A program made the translations under genes and the position numbers. Below the pieces are notes generated by a model, which was not told where the DNA came from, made no database searches, and was given only the letters and a program-made list of their open reading frames with translations. Below are positions 44,747 to 55,278 of a DNA stretch of 64,000 bases, one piece after another. Numbering within the stretch: position 1 is the stretch's first letter; every line of letters begins with the position of its first letter. Where the stretch lies: the NCBI GenBank assembly GCA_002104945.1, contig MCFH01000031.1:62001-126000 (forward strand). Direction: 5' to 3'. Origin of the DNA: Piromyces finnis (Eukaryota > Neocallimastigomycota > Neocallimastigomycetes > Neocallimastigales > Neocallimastigaceae).

Positions 44747-45191
44747 GATAATTAATTCTAATTAAAAAATATTAAATATAAAATAAATACTAATAAAAAT
44801 TATAAATATAACGTATATGGAAAAAAATCTGTCTCTCTCTTCTTAAAAGTACTGGATAGTACAAAAAATTGTTACGATGCTTTGTTTAAAGTTTCTTTTT
44901 TTTGAAATCTAGTTGTAAATTTTCTTTAAAAATTCTAGTTTTGATTTGTTGTTAGTAAATTCGATTCGCTTCTTGACACTAAAATTGCTTGACTTTACTT
45001 TTCATTAAATATTTAAATTGGTAAAAAATTTGAATCAAGAATGTCGACACCAGAAAGCTTGTGAATAGTATTTATACATGATGTAGAGTGAATCAGTTTC
45101 TTACAAGAAACAATACAACAATAGCTACATGAATATAAAAATACAATGCAAATGCTAAAGTTGACTACATTGGATTCTTACAAGAGAAGTG

Positions 45192-45616
45192 TTTTTTTTT
45201 TTTTTTTAGACTAGGAAGAGAATACACATCTTTTATTTATTTATTTAATTTGAGATATTACATAACATTAGGTGATAATACATATTGATATTGATATAAT
45301 AAATAATAAATAAAAATAATAAAATATATATAAATAAAAATATAAATATAAAATAATATAAAATAATATAAAATAATTATTTAAGTTGCATAAAAGTTCA
45401 ATGAATTCTGCAATTTGTACTGTGTGGGATTGGTCCCTACCTAATAAATTAAATGAAATAAAAAAAAGAAGTAACATCAGGTATGATAGTGTGGTGTCCA
45501 CTAAACTTTCCCATGAGTTCATAATGTTTTCATTCGAATTTGAGGAAATACTAACATTGAACCCTGGTACGGAACATTGGAAATGTTCCTTTGTCATATC
45601 GGTACGACGTCGGCGC
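45192..45616 (-). mobile_element. Small retroposon with poly(A) and 11-bp target-site duplication
   Basis: A 425-bp minus-strand insertion with a poly(A) tail (T run 45192-45207) and perfect duplications TACAAGAGAAG at 45179-45189 and 45617-45627. The 5' end is sharp and GC-rich (GCGCCGACGTCGTACC). Soon after comes a perfect 8-bp hairpin, GGAACATT-TCC-AATGTTCC, then GGGTTCAATG, which resembles a weak pol III B box. The downstream half is A/T-rich. It shares no visible similarity with the element at 19311-19890. It could be a second SINE family or a retrocopied non-coding transcript; the source RNA is not recognised. Confidence 0.7.
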
Positions 45617-45627
45617 TACAAGAGAAG

Positions 45628-46291
45628 AGTAGTACTACATGAATACATGAATGAAAGAAAAAATACAGCAACAAAATGTATTACTCCTCTAATTAAATAG
45701 TGATATTTCTTTTGTGTCTTCTTTAATTCTAAGTTGTAAATCTTTTTTTCCCCTTGAAATGTAATTATTAATAAAACCACTTCCACAAAAGAAATATAAA
45801 TGTTTTTTTTTTTCATACAAACATCTAGGATAGAATAAATCAATTATTTTTAACTATGTTACTTATTTGAACTATAAAAATTATTCAAACTTAATACTTT
45901 TATTTTAAAATCAATTTTATCATTTATTTTATCCCTTTTCTTTGATTTTAAAATTCAGTTTAACAACACTATATAATAATTCAAAAAAAAAGTTTTCCCT
46001 TCATATTTTCAAAAAAATTACCCTTATTACTTCTTATTACTTCCCTTATTTAAAAATTATCTATTTTTAAATTAATTTTTAAATTTTATATTTTTATTTA
46101 ACTATAGTTAAATTTATAAATAATGATAATGATAGTTAAGATATGATTTACTAATTACTTATTATATATACATTACATAAATCTTTGTATATAATTAAAA
46201 AATGATTTTGTTATTAAATATGAAAAATTTATTATTTAAAATTATGTTTATTAACATTCTACAAATAATTGTTGAAATAACATTATTATAT
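45628..46291. other. Region between retroposon and eL15
   Basis: It begins with sequence of moderate G+C (45628-45720) that would be contiguous with 45178 before the retroposon inserted and may be LINE 5' sequence. The rest is A/T-rich and should contain the eL15 3' UTR. No gene supported. Confidence 0.4.
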
Positions 46292-47192
46292 TTAACGGTA
46301 ACGACGTAATGAAGTAGTGTTTTGCTTCTTCCATGTAGCTCTTCTTCCAGAACCAGAAGTATTATTGTATCTGTGACCCTTGTTGTGACCTCTAGATTTC
46401 TTACCAGTAGCAGTAAGACCACGAGCTTCACGGTGCTTATGAACTGGATTAACAATCCAGTTAATTCTAGCATCACGACGAATAGCCTTATGAGATGGGT
46501 CTACAAGAATAACTTCATAATATTTGTATGTAGAATCTTCATTAATCCAGTAGGAATTTAAAACACGTAAATTACCACACTTACGAGCAACTCTTTCTTC
46601 AGCAGTAGCACGTAATTTCTTTTGGTATTTTAATTCAGCAATACCTTGGTGAACTGGCTTACCATAAACAATACCCTTTGGGTTTGGTCTCTTACGACCA
46701 CCACGGCGAACACGAACTCTGTAAACAACATAACCTTGCTTGGCCTTGTATCCTAAACGACGAGCCTTATCTGGTCTAGATGGACGACTAGCACGGTGAA
46801 TGACATTTAATTGTCTGTATTCCCAACTACGAATTCTTCCTAAGAATCCAAGAACATCGGATTGTTTTCTCTTATATAATTCTTCAATGTACTTGTAAGC
46901 TATTTAAAATATTATAAAATAATTGTAAAATTGATTAATAAGTCGTTTCTTTATTATGGTCATCGATCTTATTCACAGTGAATTCATACTATAAACAAAA
47001 TAATAAAATTATTAAATTTTACTATTTTTATTAATATATAAAAATATTAATACTTTAAAGTGATTTCTACTCTTTACTTTCATAGTACAAAAGTATCAAT
47101 CATAGTACGAATTATATTTTAAAACTGTGAAGGATCTATAAAAAATTTCGACTATATTTTACAATTTTTATTTATTTCTACTAACCACCCAT
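46292..47192 (-). CDS. RPL15: 60S ribosomal protein eL15 (RPL15)
   Basis: Large-subunit ribosomal protein eL15. Two exons: a 7-nt first exon 47186-47192 (ATGGGTG) and 46292-46899. The join yields [20 protein letters not shown] and a 204-residue product, the normal eL15 length. Family motifs include [40 protein letters not shown] and a basic C-terminus TSLRRYR. The 286-bp intron uses donor GTTAGT and an acceptor after TTTTAAATAG. Codon use is GC-enriched. The gene is head-to-head with ZNHIT3, with 318 bp between start codons and a CCAATCA box between them. Confidence 0.96.
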
Positions 47193-47510
47193 GATCTAGA
47201 TATATATTTTTTATATTTTTTTTATAATTTATCAAATTTATTTTATTTTTAAAAAATATTAATATTTATTAGTTTTTGTTTATAGTTTTTTTTTATATTA
47301 TATTTATTTTTACCTTACACTAATTATAATTTAATAATTGAAAGAGAGAATAAAAATTTTTTTTAATTTCTTTGATAAAAATAAGAAAATGATATGTCAA
47401 ATCAAATGATTGGCTAATATTTAATAAGAAAATTTATTTTTCAAAAAAAAAAAATAAAGGAAAAAAAAGAATAATAAAATATAATAATATTAATAATATA
47501 AAATATTAAA
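47193..47510. promoter_or_regulatory. Shared divergent promoter of RPL15 and ZNHIT3
   Basis: Only 318 bp separate the two start codons, so regulatory sites must be shared. It contains CCAATCA on the minus strand at 47407-47413 and T/A-rich tracts. Confidence 0.6.
47407..47413 (-). promoter_or_regulatory. CCAAT box (CCAATCA) in RPL15/ZNHIT3 promoter
   Basis: TGATTGG on the plus strand. It is 98 bp upstream of the ZNHIT3 ATG and 215 bp upstream of the eL15 ATG. Confidence 0.45.
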
Positions 47511-48365
47511 ATGAACAAGAAATTGTGTCAAGTATGTAATGAAAATGAATCAAAATACAAGTGTCCAACATGTTTAATTCCATAGTAATTTATATTCATT
47601 TATTATTGATATATAGTTTTCATATATTTTAGATATTTAAATTGGTTATAACTTTTTCTCTATTCAATAACATCCATTCGTTTTATGTTTTATATATTAA
47701 CAGCTGTTCATTAATTTGTTACAAAAAACATAAAGGTAATAATGAGATTTTGTATTTCAATTAAAGTTCTATTTAAAATTAATTTGAATATAATGTTTTA
47801 TAACAATTTTAAATATTCATATATATGCTTAAAACTAAAAGAGAATCCATGCAAGAAACCTGAAACCACTACTACTGTAAAAATTGAGTCAGAAAAGAAA
47901 GAAGGTATTTTCTTATACATTTATTATTGTGCAATCTTTTTTAATATTAAAATAATTTTAATTTATTTATAATATACTTATTGTATATAAATTATTAAAT
48001 CCAATAATATAGAAAAAAAGGATGAAGAGGATGAAGAATATTTAACTAAGGTATCAGAAGAAAAATTAAAGCAATTAGGTATTATAATTAAAAGGATAAT
48101 CATTATTATGTATATAATTATATATTAAAAATGTATTATTATTATTATTATTATTATTTGTATATCTATTGAAGGTCAATCGAAAGAGATAAGGGATTTA
48201 TTACAATATGAACAATTAAAAGAATTATTAAAAGAGATAGATGATTCATCTAAGCCAGAACAATTATATGATCAAGCTTTTAATAACAACCCCTTATTCA
48301 AAGAATTTGTTGATAAATCATTGGCAATTATTGACAATGAAGAGAATAATAACAATAATAATTAA
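47511..48365 (+). CDS. HIT-type zinc-finger protein, ZNHIT3/Hit1-like
   Basis: Likely homologue of ZNHIT3 (yeast Hit1), a box C/D snoRNP assembly factor acting with NUFIP/Rsa1. Five exons: 47511-47584, 47704-47735, 47842-47904, 48013-48078 and 48175-48365; phases agree at each join and the sum is 426 nt (141 residues). The N-terminal zf-HIT module reads LCQVCNENESKYKCPTC, then CSLICYKKHK and a final Cys in ENPCKK, the expected spacing of paired Cys/His ligands, here split over three exons. A short C-terminal helical region (SKEIRDLLQYEQLKELLKEI then DDSSKPEQLYDQAF...NPLFKEFVD) matches the ZNHIT3 tail. Small size supports ZNHIT3 over other zf-HIT proteins. Confidence 0.85.
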
Positions 48366-48802
48366 GGCTAATAAATAACATGTAAAAAATAATATCATAT
48401 CAATATCATATATATATAACATTTAATTTAATGATGTAAATTAATTTTTTCAGAAACTTCATAATTATCTCATTTTCATATATTAATCAAAAATTATCAA
48501 ATATATACTTTATAACTTATTTCATATCATTAAAAATATATTTAAATATAAAATATTTAAATTTTATATTTATTAATTTACTTTTTAAGTTGGATATAGA
48601 ATTAAATACAAATAGTATAGTATAGTATAATATTTTTTTTTTTTAATTTTTTAAAACATAAAAGAAATAAATTATGGTAATAAATGCGTGTAGATATATA
48701 ATAATTTATAAATATAAAACTTATAAATAATACTTTTATCTTTTATTAAAAAAATAGAATAAAATAAAATATGACAGAATAAAATAGTTAATCTTAAAAA
48801 AG
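48366..48802. other. Intergenic region between convergent genes
   Basis: About 440 bp of A/T-rich sequence between the converging 3' ends of the ZNHIT3 and RING-CH genes. No feature recognised. Confidence 0.5.
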
Positions 48803-51472
48803 TTAATTAATTGTTGTGTAATTATTTATATTTTTTATGGTATCTTTATGATTTAATACTACCAATTTTTCTTTTTCTATATTTTTTGAATAATGGTAAT
48901 ATAAATGGCATAAGTCATTGAAAGAGCTTGTTACAAATATTCCGATTGCAGTATAGATTAGATGATTTACTTTAAAGTCGTTTATGATTTCGTTATATTC
49001 CATATTTTGATTTAAATTAATGTATTTTAAGAATAACTGAATTATGAGGAATACCCAATGAATTAATCTACCTACAACCAATGCTATTATTGGAAGAGAT
49101 AAAGTCTTTATAATTAAATTTTTTATATGGGTATTTACATTATTAATATTTATAGTCAAATATGCTTCTTTTGTTCTACGATTATTAATATTTTGAGTAT
49201 TATTTAAATTATTATTATTATTATTGTCATCATTATTATTTATTGCGTTATGATTCTCGTTATTTATATCATTTTTGTCATTTTTATTAATTCTTTGTGT
49301 TTCTGTATTCTGGGAATTGTTTATTTCTTGTAAATTATTACTTTTGTTATTCTTAGGAGATAATGCTGGCAGTTTTTTACTTATATAATTTGAAGTGTCA
49401 GACGAAGATGGTTTATTTAATGAATCATTTGATAACGATGCTTGTTTAATTTTCAATTCCATACCATCATCTACCAATTTAATAGTTTCTTTATCATTAC
49501 TCTTCTCTATTTTCTTTTGTTTATTGGTAATTGTATTTTGTTCATTATTATTATTTGTTAACTTTGTATATAAACTTTTTTGTTTATTTAGTATTTTCAT
49601 AAAATTGTTTTCTTTATTTGATAAAATAATATTTTTGAGAGAGCTTCTTAATTTTATATCAATATTACTGTCAATCATTTCATTATATTTTTTATTACTT
49701 TTTGGACTATTAATTATATTTTGTAAAGAATTATAATTATTACTATCAAATACATTATTTATTGATAAAATTTTATCTGTTGCTAAAGACGAACAATCAC
49801 GATTATTTAAAGCATCACATGAATAAGCCTTATTTTTTAAGAAATCTTTATTTAAGAAAGGTGGCATAGATTGGCATTTTTTATGATGTTTATTATGAGA
49901 ACTACTATCATTTAAATTATTTACATCGCTTCTAAGGTTGTTCCTCATGTTGTTAATATTATTTATTTCATTTGCATTTATTGTTGATATACTTAAATGT
50001 TTATTTAATTTATTTATATTAATATTGATATTGTTATTATTATTTTCGTTACCCATATTATTTGCAATATTATTACGGATATTATTATTATTATTATTGT
50101 TGTTTTGATTATTGTTATTATTTAAGTTATTATTTACTGCTTGTTGTCTAAATAAGTTATTTCCACGATTGGTTTCATTTAATAAAAAATGGAATATTTT
50201 GCTTTTTAATACAGCTAATAAAATAATAGCTTTTTCATATTCAACATAGAGAATTTGAGGATTTGCTTGATTTAAATTTTGGGTATCTTCCATAATATTA
50301 ATTTTTAAGGTGAATGAAGAAGGCGAAATGAAATTTTCATTAATATGAACTCTTGCATTTGGAAATGTTACTGATTTAGATAATTTTAACAAACGTCTTT
50401 GTTCTCTTATTTTTTCATCATTTTTTAATCCTAAATTTAGTTTTAGAGTATATATGTAATTTAATATTAATCTAATTGCAGAGGGAAAGAAATCACATGA
50501 AATGGTATATAACAAAATCATAGTTATCATTATTTCTTTATTATCAGTAAAATGCATTATAGCAGCACTAATTAGAAATGAAAATTCCCATGGAATAAAT
50601 AACATAACTATTTTAAAATTTAACAATCATTAATAAGTACTCATTCACTATTTTTATCAATAAAATTAGCTTATAAATATAATATAATAAGTACTTAATA
50701 AGGATGCAGAGAAACATCTATACATTAAATCTTTAATTTCATTATCTATTTTGTTATTGCTTAATTCTTTTTCAAATATTGAATTTAAGATTAATTTTCT
50801 ATTATTAAATATAAACAATTATTTAATATAGTCATTAAATTGTTAAAAGAATATTAATTCAAATATTAAAATTTAAAATAAATAAATATTTACCCATAAA
50901 TATAACTAAATTCCCATATACAAAATAAAATACAAATATATTTGATAATTATTGGACTATAACGAAGCAATGAGTTTGTGGTTTTGACTGTTGATATACA
51001 AATTTTTTGTAATAAAGTCTTTTTTGGTATTAAAATAGTATATGGTGTTTGGCAACTTGGACAATGTAATTTATTCTTTTCATCCATTTCTCTCTTCATT
51101 TTAATCCAATTTAATAAACATTCCTCATGCTTTTAAAATTTAAATGTTATAATTTATTAAAATTTATATTATAATAATGTTATTTTTTTTTATTTTATTA
51201 TTAGATAATGGTTATAATCATACCACATATTGTGTTGAACCCTTACAACAGCATGGTGTTAACCATTTTTCATTTGGATCTACAAGATCATGTTTTCCTG
51301 ATATTGGATTAATTTCTTCTTTAAATTCTGATTGAAGACAAATCCAACATTGTCTATTAATCAATTCCATTTTTGGCTTTGTTTTAATGTTTTTTTCAGT
51401 ATCGTTATTCATTGGGTATAATATTGTTTTTGTAAGAAATTTATAATAAATTACTGAATAAAATTGTTTCAA
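48803..51472 (-). CDS. RING-CH (MARCH-type) membrane E3 ubiquitin ligase
   Basis: Probable membrane-anchored ubiquitin ligase. Four exons: 51224-51472, 50894-51129, 50695-50798 and 48803-50607; all phases fit and the product is about 797 residues. The RING-CH (C4HC3) domain spans the first intron: CWIC, then TPCCCKGSTQYVHEECLLNW, then HCPSC. Hydrophobic segments follow: YSPIIIKYICILFCIWEFSY, IMLFIPWEFSFLISAAIMHF, ITMILLYTISCDFFPSAIRL, and two near the C-terminus (LSLPIIALVVGRLIHWVFLI; LIYTAIGIFVTSSFNDLCHL). Between the third and fourth lies a very long hydrophilic loop of about 380 residues rich in Asn runs. Layout resembles MARCH5-like multi-pass ligases, enlarged by the loop. The start at 51472 is the longest; an ATG at 51412 would remove 20 residues without touching the RING. 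Confidence 0.85.
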
Positions 51473-53065
51473 AATTTTGTATTAATTAGATATTATATGT
51501 GTATGAATTATGAATAATATATATTTTTATTTATATGTGCTAAATATATTTAATTACTATTACTAATTATATTGAATATTTATTAATAACTTAAAGAGGT
51601 GTTAAAATTGTTATTATTTATTGATATTATTATGTGAATTATAATACTATTTATATCTGAAGATAATACTTATTTTTAATATAAATAAAAAAAATCTATA
51701 TTTTTTTATTTATATTTTGTTATTTATTTTAATATAAATAGCAAAACAGTAACAAAACAAAACAAAACAAAATTGTATATCTATACTAAATATAATTGTT
51801 TGTTGCTTCCTTTTGTTATTATTTTATAAGTTTAATTATGCTTTATTTTGAAATAAAAACAAAAGAAAAATAATAAAACTAAATTGAATATTTAAAAATA
51901 CTTTTTTTAGAAATAATAATTATTATGATTATTATTTATATCATTATTTTATGATTATATAATTTTTGGTATTATTGGTTTAATTTTTTTTCCATCTTTT
52001 TTAAACTATTTTAAAATAAAAATAAAGTTAATTATTGATAATTAATTATTTCAATTATTATATAATTTTTTTAATTTACACAATATACTTTTTATTATAT
52101 AATATTCATTAAAGACTTACCATAAAAATAAAGATACATGATACATGTTTTTATTATAAAATTTGAATAGTCACATATATTAGAATAAATTTATTGTATA
52201 TTATACAAATTTTGTTATTTAATTAAATCTTAAAATTTTAATTATATTTAAAACTTTAAAATAAATTTCATTTTCATTAAATAACTCTGGTAAAATTAAA
52301 ACTATTTCTATTCATATATCCCTGTAGTCAACATTTTTTAAATATCAATGAATTAGTGTAAAATATTAGTCATATTAATATTTATATAATAAAATATAAA
52401 AATTATAAAAACATTATTACCATAACATATGAAAAACTGATCATATAACTATGTTTTAAACTATGTTTTCGTTATTATACTAACAAAATAATTCATTATA
52501 GTTAAAATACCAATTTTTATAAAATTTTACTATATAAGATACTTTTAAAGATTTACTTTTTAAAAATGGTTGCTACTCCTGGCAATTTAAGCATCATATT
52601 AATAAATCTTTTGACCAATCATGGTCATTAATAAAAAATAATTATATAAATATATAAATATAAATCATTTACTCTCAAACTTTAAATTTTTTTTTAAAAT
52701 TAAAAGTTTAATTATTTGAATTATATACCCAAAGATTATTTTAATATTTAATAAAGTAAAAAATAATTATGTATTATAATTGAATAAATAAAAATTATAA
52801 ACACATATATACATAAATTATTAAAAATAAAAAGGAAATAGTATTATATAATAATTTAATAAAAACTATAAGTTATTAAATAACTATATTAATGGTATAA
52901 TTTAAACTTTTAAGCTATGATAAATAATATTTCGTATTTTTGAATTTTTAAATAAAGTTAATAAAATATAAAATATTATAATTATTAATTATATAATTAA
53001 TTAAACAAGTTAATTTAATAATATATATTTTAAGTTTTATTTTTTATTTAATAAGTTTAAGTAAG
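51473..53065. promoter_or_regulatory. Divergent intergenic region of RING-CH gene and XPA
   Basis: About 1.6 kb, A/T-rich, between divergent starts. It contains a CAAAA array near 51748-51771 and CCAATCA at 52615-52621 within a modestly GC-richer patch (52566-52630). No gene seen. Confidence 0.45.
52615..52621 (+). promoter_or_regulatory. CCAAT box (CCAATCA) upstream of XPA
   Basis: GACCAATCATGGTC context, 445 bp upstream of the XPA ATG. It lies inside an inverted repeat GACCA-ATCA-TGGTC. Confidence 0.35.
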
Positions 53066-54491
53066 ATGGAAAATTCAGAGAATATTAATTCTTCCTCCTC
53101 AAAAAAGGTATTCACAGAAGAAGAAAGGCAGTATATGCTAAAAAATAGACAAATTGCAAGAGAAAAATTGAAAAAAAAGTTAAAAAACTTAAAGAACAAT
53201 AATAAAAAAGAAGAGGAGATAATTATAGTAGATGATGATACATTAAATATAAATACAGGATCAAAAGAAAATGAAGGTGATTCCCAGCCAAATATAATAA
53301 AAAATATTATTACTTCAACAATAATAGATAATAGTCAAGATTCTGATAATTCAAGAAAAAGCCGTAAAAGAAAACTGGTTTATTGCGATTATAACTTATC
53401 TGAAATTGTAGATACTAAGGGTGGATTTTTAATAGAAAAAAATGATGTAGAGGAACAACCTGAACCAGAAAAGCAAATAAAACATCTACGACGTAATTGC
53501 TAAAAAAATTATTTATTATAAATATAAATTAATTCTTATTTTAAGAATGATTTTGTATAAATGAAACGATATATATATTAATATATAATATAATGTATTA
53601 TTTTATATATATTATTTATAGCTATAAATCTTGATCTTGATAAAAATCCAAAGTGTAAAGAATGTGATTCACTAGATATTGATTATAATTATCTTGATAA
53701 TTTCAATATTCTAGTCTGTAAAAGCTGTAGAAGTAAAATGCCAGAAAAATATAGTTTATTAACAAAAACTGAATGTAAAGAGGATTATTTATTAACTGAT
53801 AGTAAGCGGAATAAATAATAATTTAAAATAATGAAGATTGAAAACAATAAATTAACATTAATAATAATATTTTTAAAAGGTGAACTTCGAGATAGAGAAT
53901 TATTACCATGCTGGGAGAGACCAAATCCACATAAATCCACATGGAATAATATGATGTTGTTTGTCCGTTATCAAGTAAAGTTTGACAACAATTTATTTTT
54001 ATATAGCTTACATAAATTATTAATTACATTTATTAATGCTAATAAAAAAAAAATCAATATACTAAAAAGGTTGAAGAATATGCATTTAAAAAATGGGGAA
54101 GTGAACAGGGTTTAGATGATGAGTTTGATAGAAGGGAAACAGAAAAAAGACAAAGAAAAGAAAAGAAATTTAACGAAAAATTAAAAGGTAATAATAATAA
54201 GTTTTAAAAATAAACAAAATAGTAAATGCTATTTTTATTTATATTTTATATAATAAAATATAAATATTAAAATTATTTTATATATATTAAAATTTTTATT
54301 TATATTTTTGTAATGATGTTTTTATATAAAATAAAGAGCTTCGTAGAGCAACTAGAACAAGTATTTGGTTAAAAAACAAAAAGAAAGTACATGTACATGA
54401 ATTTGGTGAAACCGCTATTGATAAAGAAACAGGTGATAGTGTTCGTCGTTGTAAAACATGTGGATTTTTAGAAGAATTTGAGGAATTTTAG
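53066..54491 (+). CDS. DNA repair protein XPA/Rad14
   Basis: Nucleotide-excision-repair damage verification factor. Five exons: 53066-53492, 53622-53801, 53880-53974, 54070-54187 and 54337-54491; 975 nt, 324 residues, phases consistent. The N-terminus has a basic helical stretch, then [12 protein letters not shown], the region preceding the zinc finger. The C4 zinc finger is CKEC...CKSC, separated by NFNILV, followed by [17 protein letters not shown]. The DNA-binding domain continues with [40 protein letters not shown] and [12 protein letters not shown]. It ends with VHVHEFGE and a CKTCG motif near the stop, as in other XPA C-termini. A CCAATCA box lies upstream; Tti1 follows on the same strand 787 bp later. 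Confidence 0.93.
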
Positions 54492-55278
54492 ATAAAAAAT
54501 AAAACTTATTTTGAAAGCATACAAATAGAATGAAACAATGTATATAATAAACCAATTTTGATAAATGATAATATTAATAAACATAATTAAAGACTTAAAC
54601 AATTTCATCTAAATATTTGAATAATAATAATATTTTGAGAACAAAGTACTACATATCATAATAAAATAACATTATTTCAATTTGATTTACTTAAAATTTA
54701 CAATAAATATCAAATATTATATGTAATCATATTAACACTTTATATCAATTTTTAAGTTGTGTAATATAAAATAATTTTTGTCAGTCTAAATAATTACGAT
54801 TATAATTATACAATGTATTTATTTTTATAATAAATAGAAAAACTAATTTTGAATTAAAAGTGCAATCTATTTATTATTTTATATTAAATATACCTTTTTT
54901 TAATTTATAATGAAGTATAATGATATGTTGTAATTTATATTTAAAAAATTAAAAGCATCAATTTTTCTTTAATAGTATTATATATATTACATAATAAGAA
55001 TTTTAATATTTAATTAATTATTTTTTTATTGATATATTAATTGTGGAAATTGACTCTATTTAAATAATATAAAATAATATGAAAGTATTATAACCAATCA
55101 TATTATTAAAATAATTAATAATTAAAATACTATAATTTAGTACTAATAGTAAAAGCGAAATGGATAATTAATTTTGAAATTAAAAATATTATAAAATAAA
55201 AATAAATATATATTATTTAAATAATAAGAGTAATTTACATATAAATACATATAATAGATTTTATAATAGCATATTAAA
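54492..55278. promoter_or_regulatory. Upstream region of Tti1
   Basis: 787 bp of A/T-rich intergenic sequence between XPA and Tti1. It contains CCAATCA at 55094-55100; nothing else recognised. Confidence 0.4.
55094..55100 (+). promoter_or_regulatory. CCAAT box (CCAATCA) upstream of Tti1
   Basis: TAACCAATCATATT context, 179 bp upstream of the Tti1 start and on the same strand. Confidence 0.4.

Larger units (their letters stand above)
39978..45178 (-). mobile_element. APE-type non-LTR retrotransposon (LINE), full-length but inactivated
   Basis: The minus-strand element ends in a 24-nt poly(A) (T run 39978-40001). From 3' to 5' on the plus strand: a 3' tail, a C-terminal CCHC-type knuckle, reverse transcriptase, an AP-like endonuclease and an N-terminal Gln/Ser/Asn-rich region, all in one reading frame starting at 44746. 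Sequence from 44747 to at least 45178 is somewhat GC-richer than background and is probably its 5' UTR. It may extend past 45628, since a small retroposon interrupts it. I could not find its own target-site duplication, so the 5' limit is uncertain. Confidence 0.85.

Noticed and set aside
45386-45700. 104-codon open frame on the plus strand
   Set aside because: It crosses the junction of the retroposon and its target-site duplication and has no family signature, so it is a chance open frame in GC-richer DNA.
39978-46291. Target-site duplication of the full-length LINE
   Set aside because: I looked for repeats of the bases before the T run (GACCATCAAAAATA) upstream of 44747 and beyond 45628 and found no convincing match, so the 5' end is left open.
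46900-47185. Possible intron-encoded snoRNA in the eL15 intron
   Set aside because: On the minus strand there are ATGATTGA and CGATGACC, near matches to a C box, and a repeated GTACTATGA, but no acceptable CTGA D box or H/ACA pair at proper spacing.
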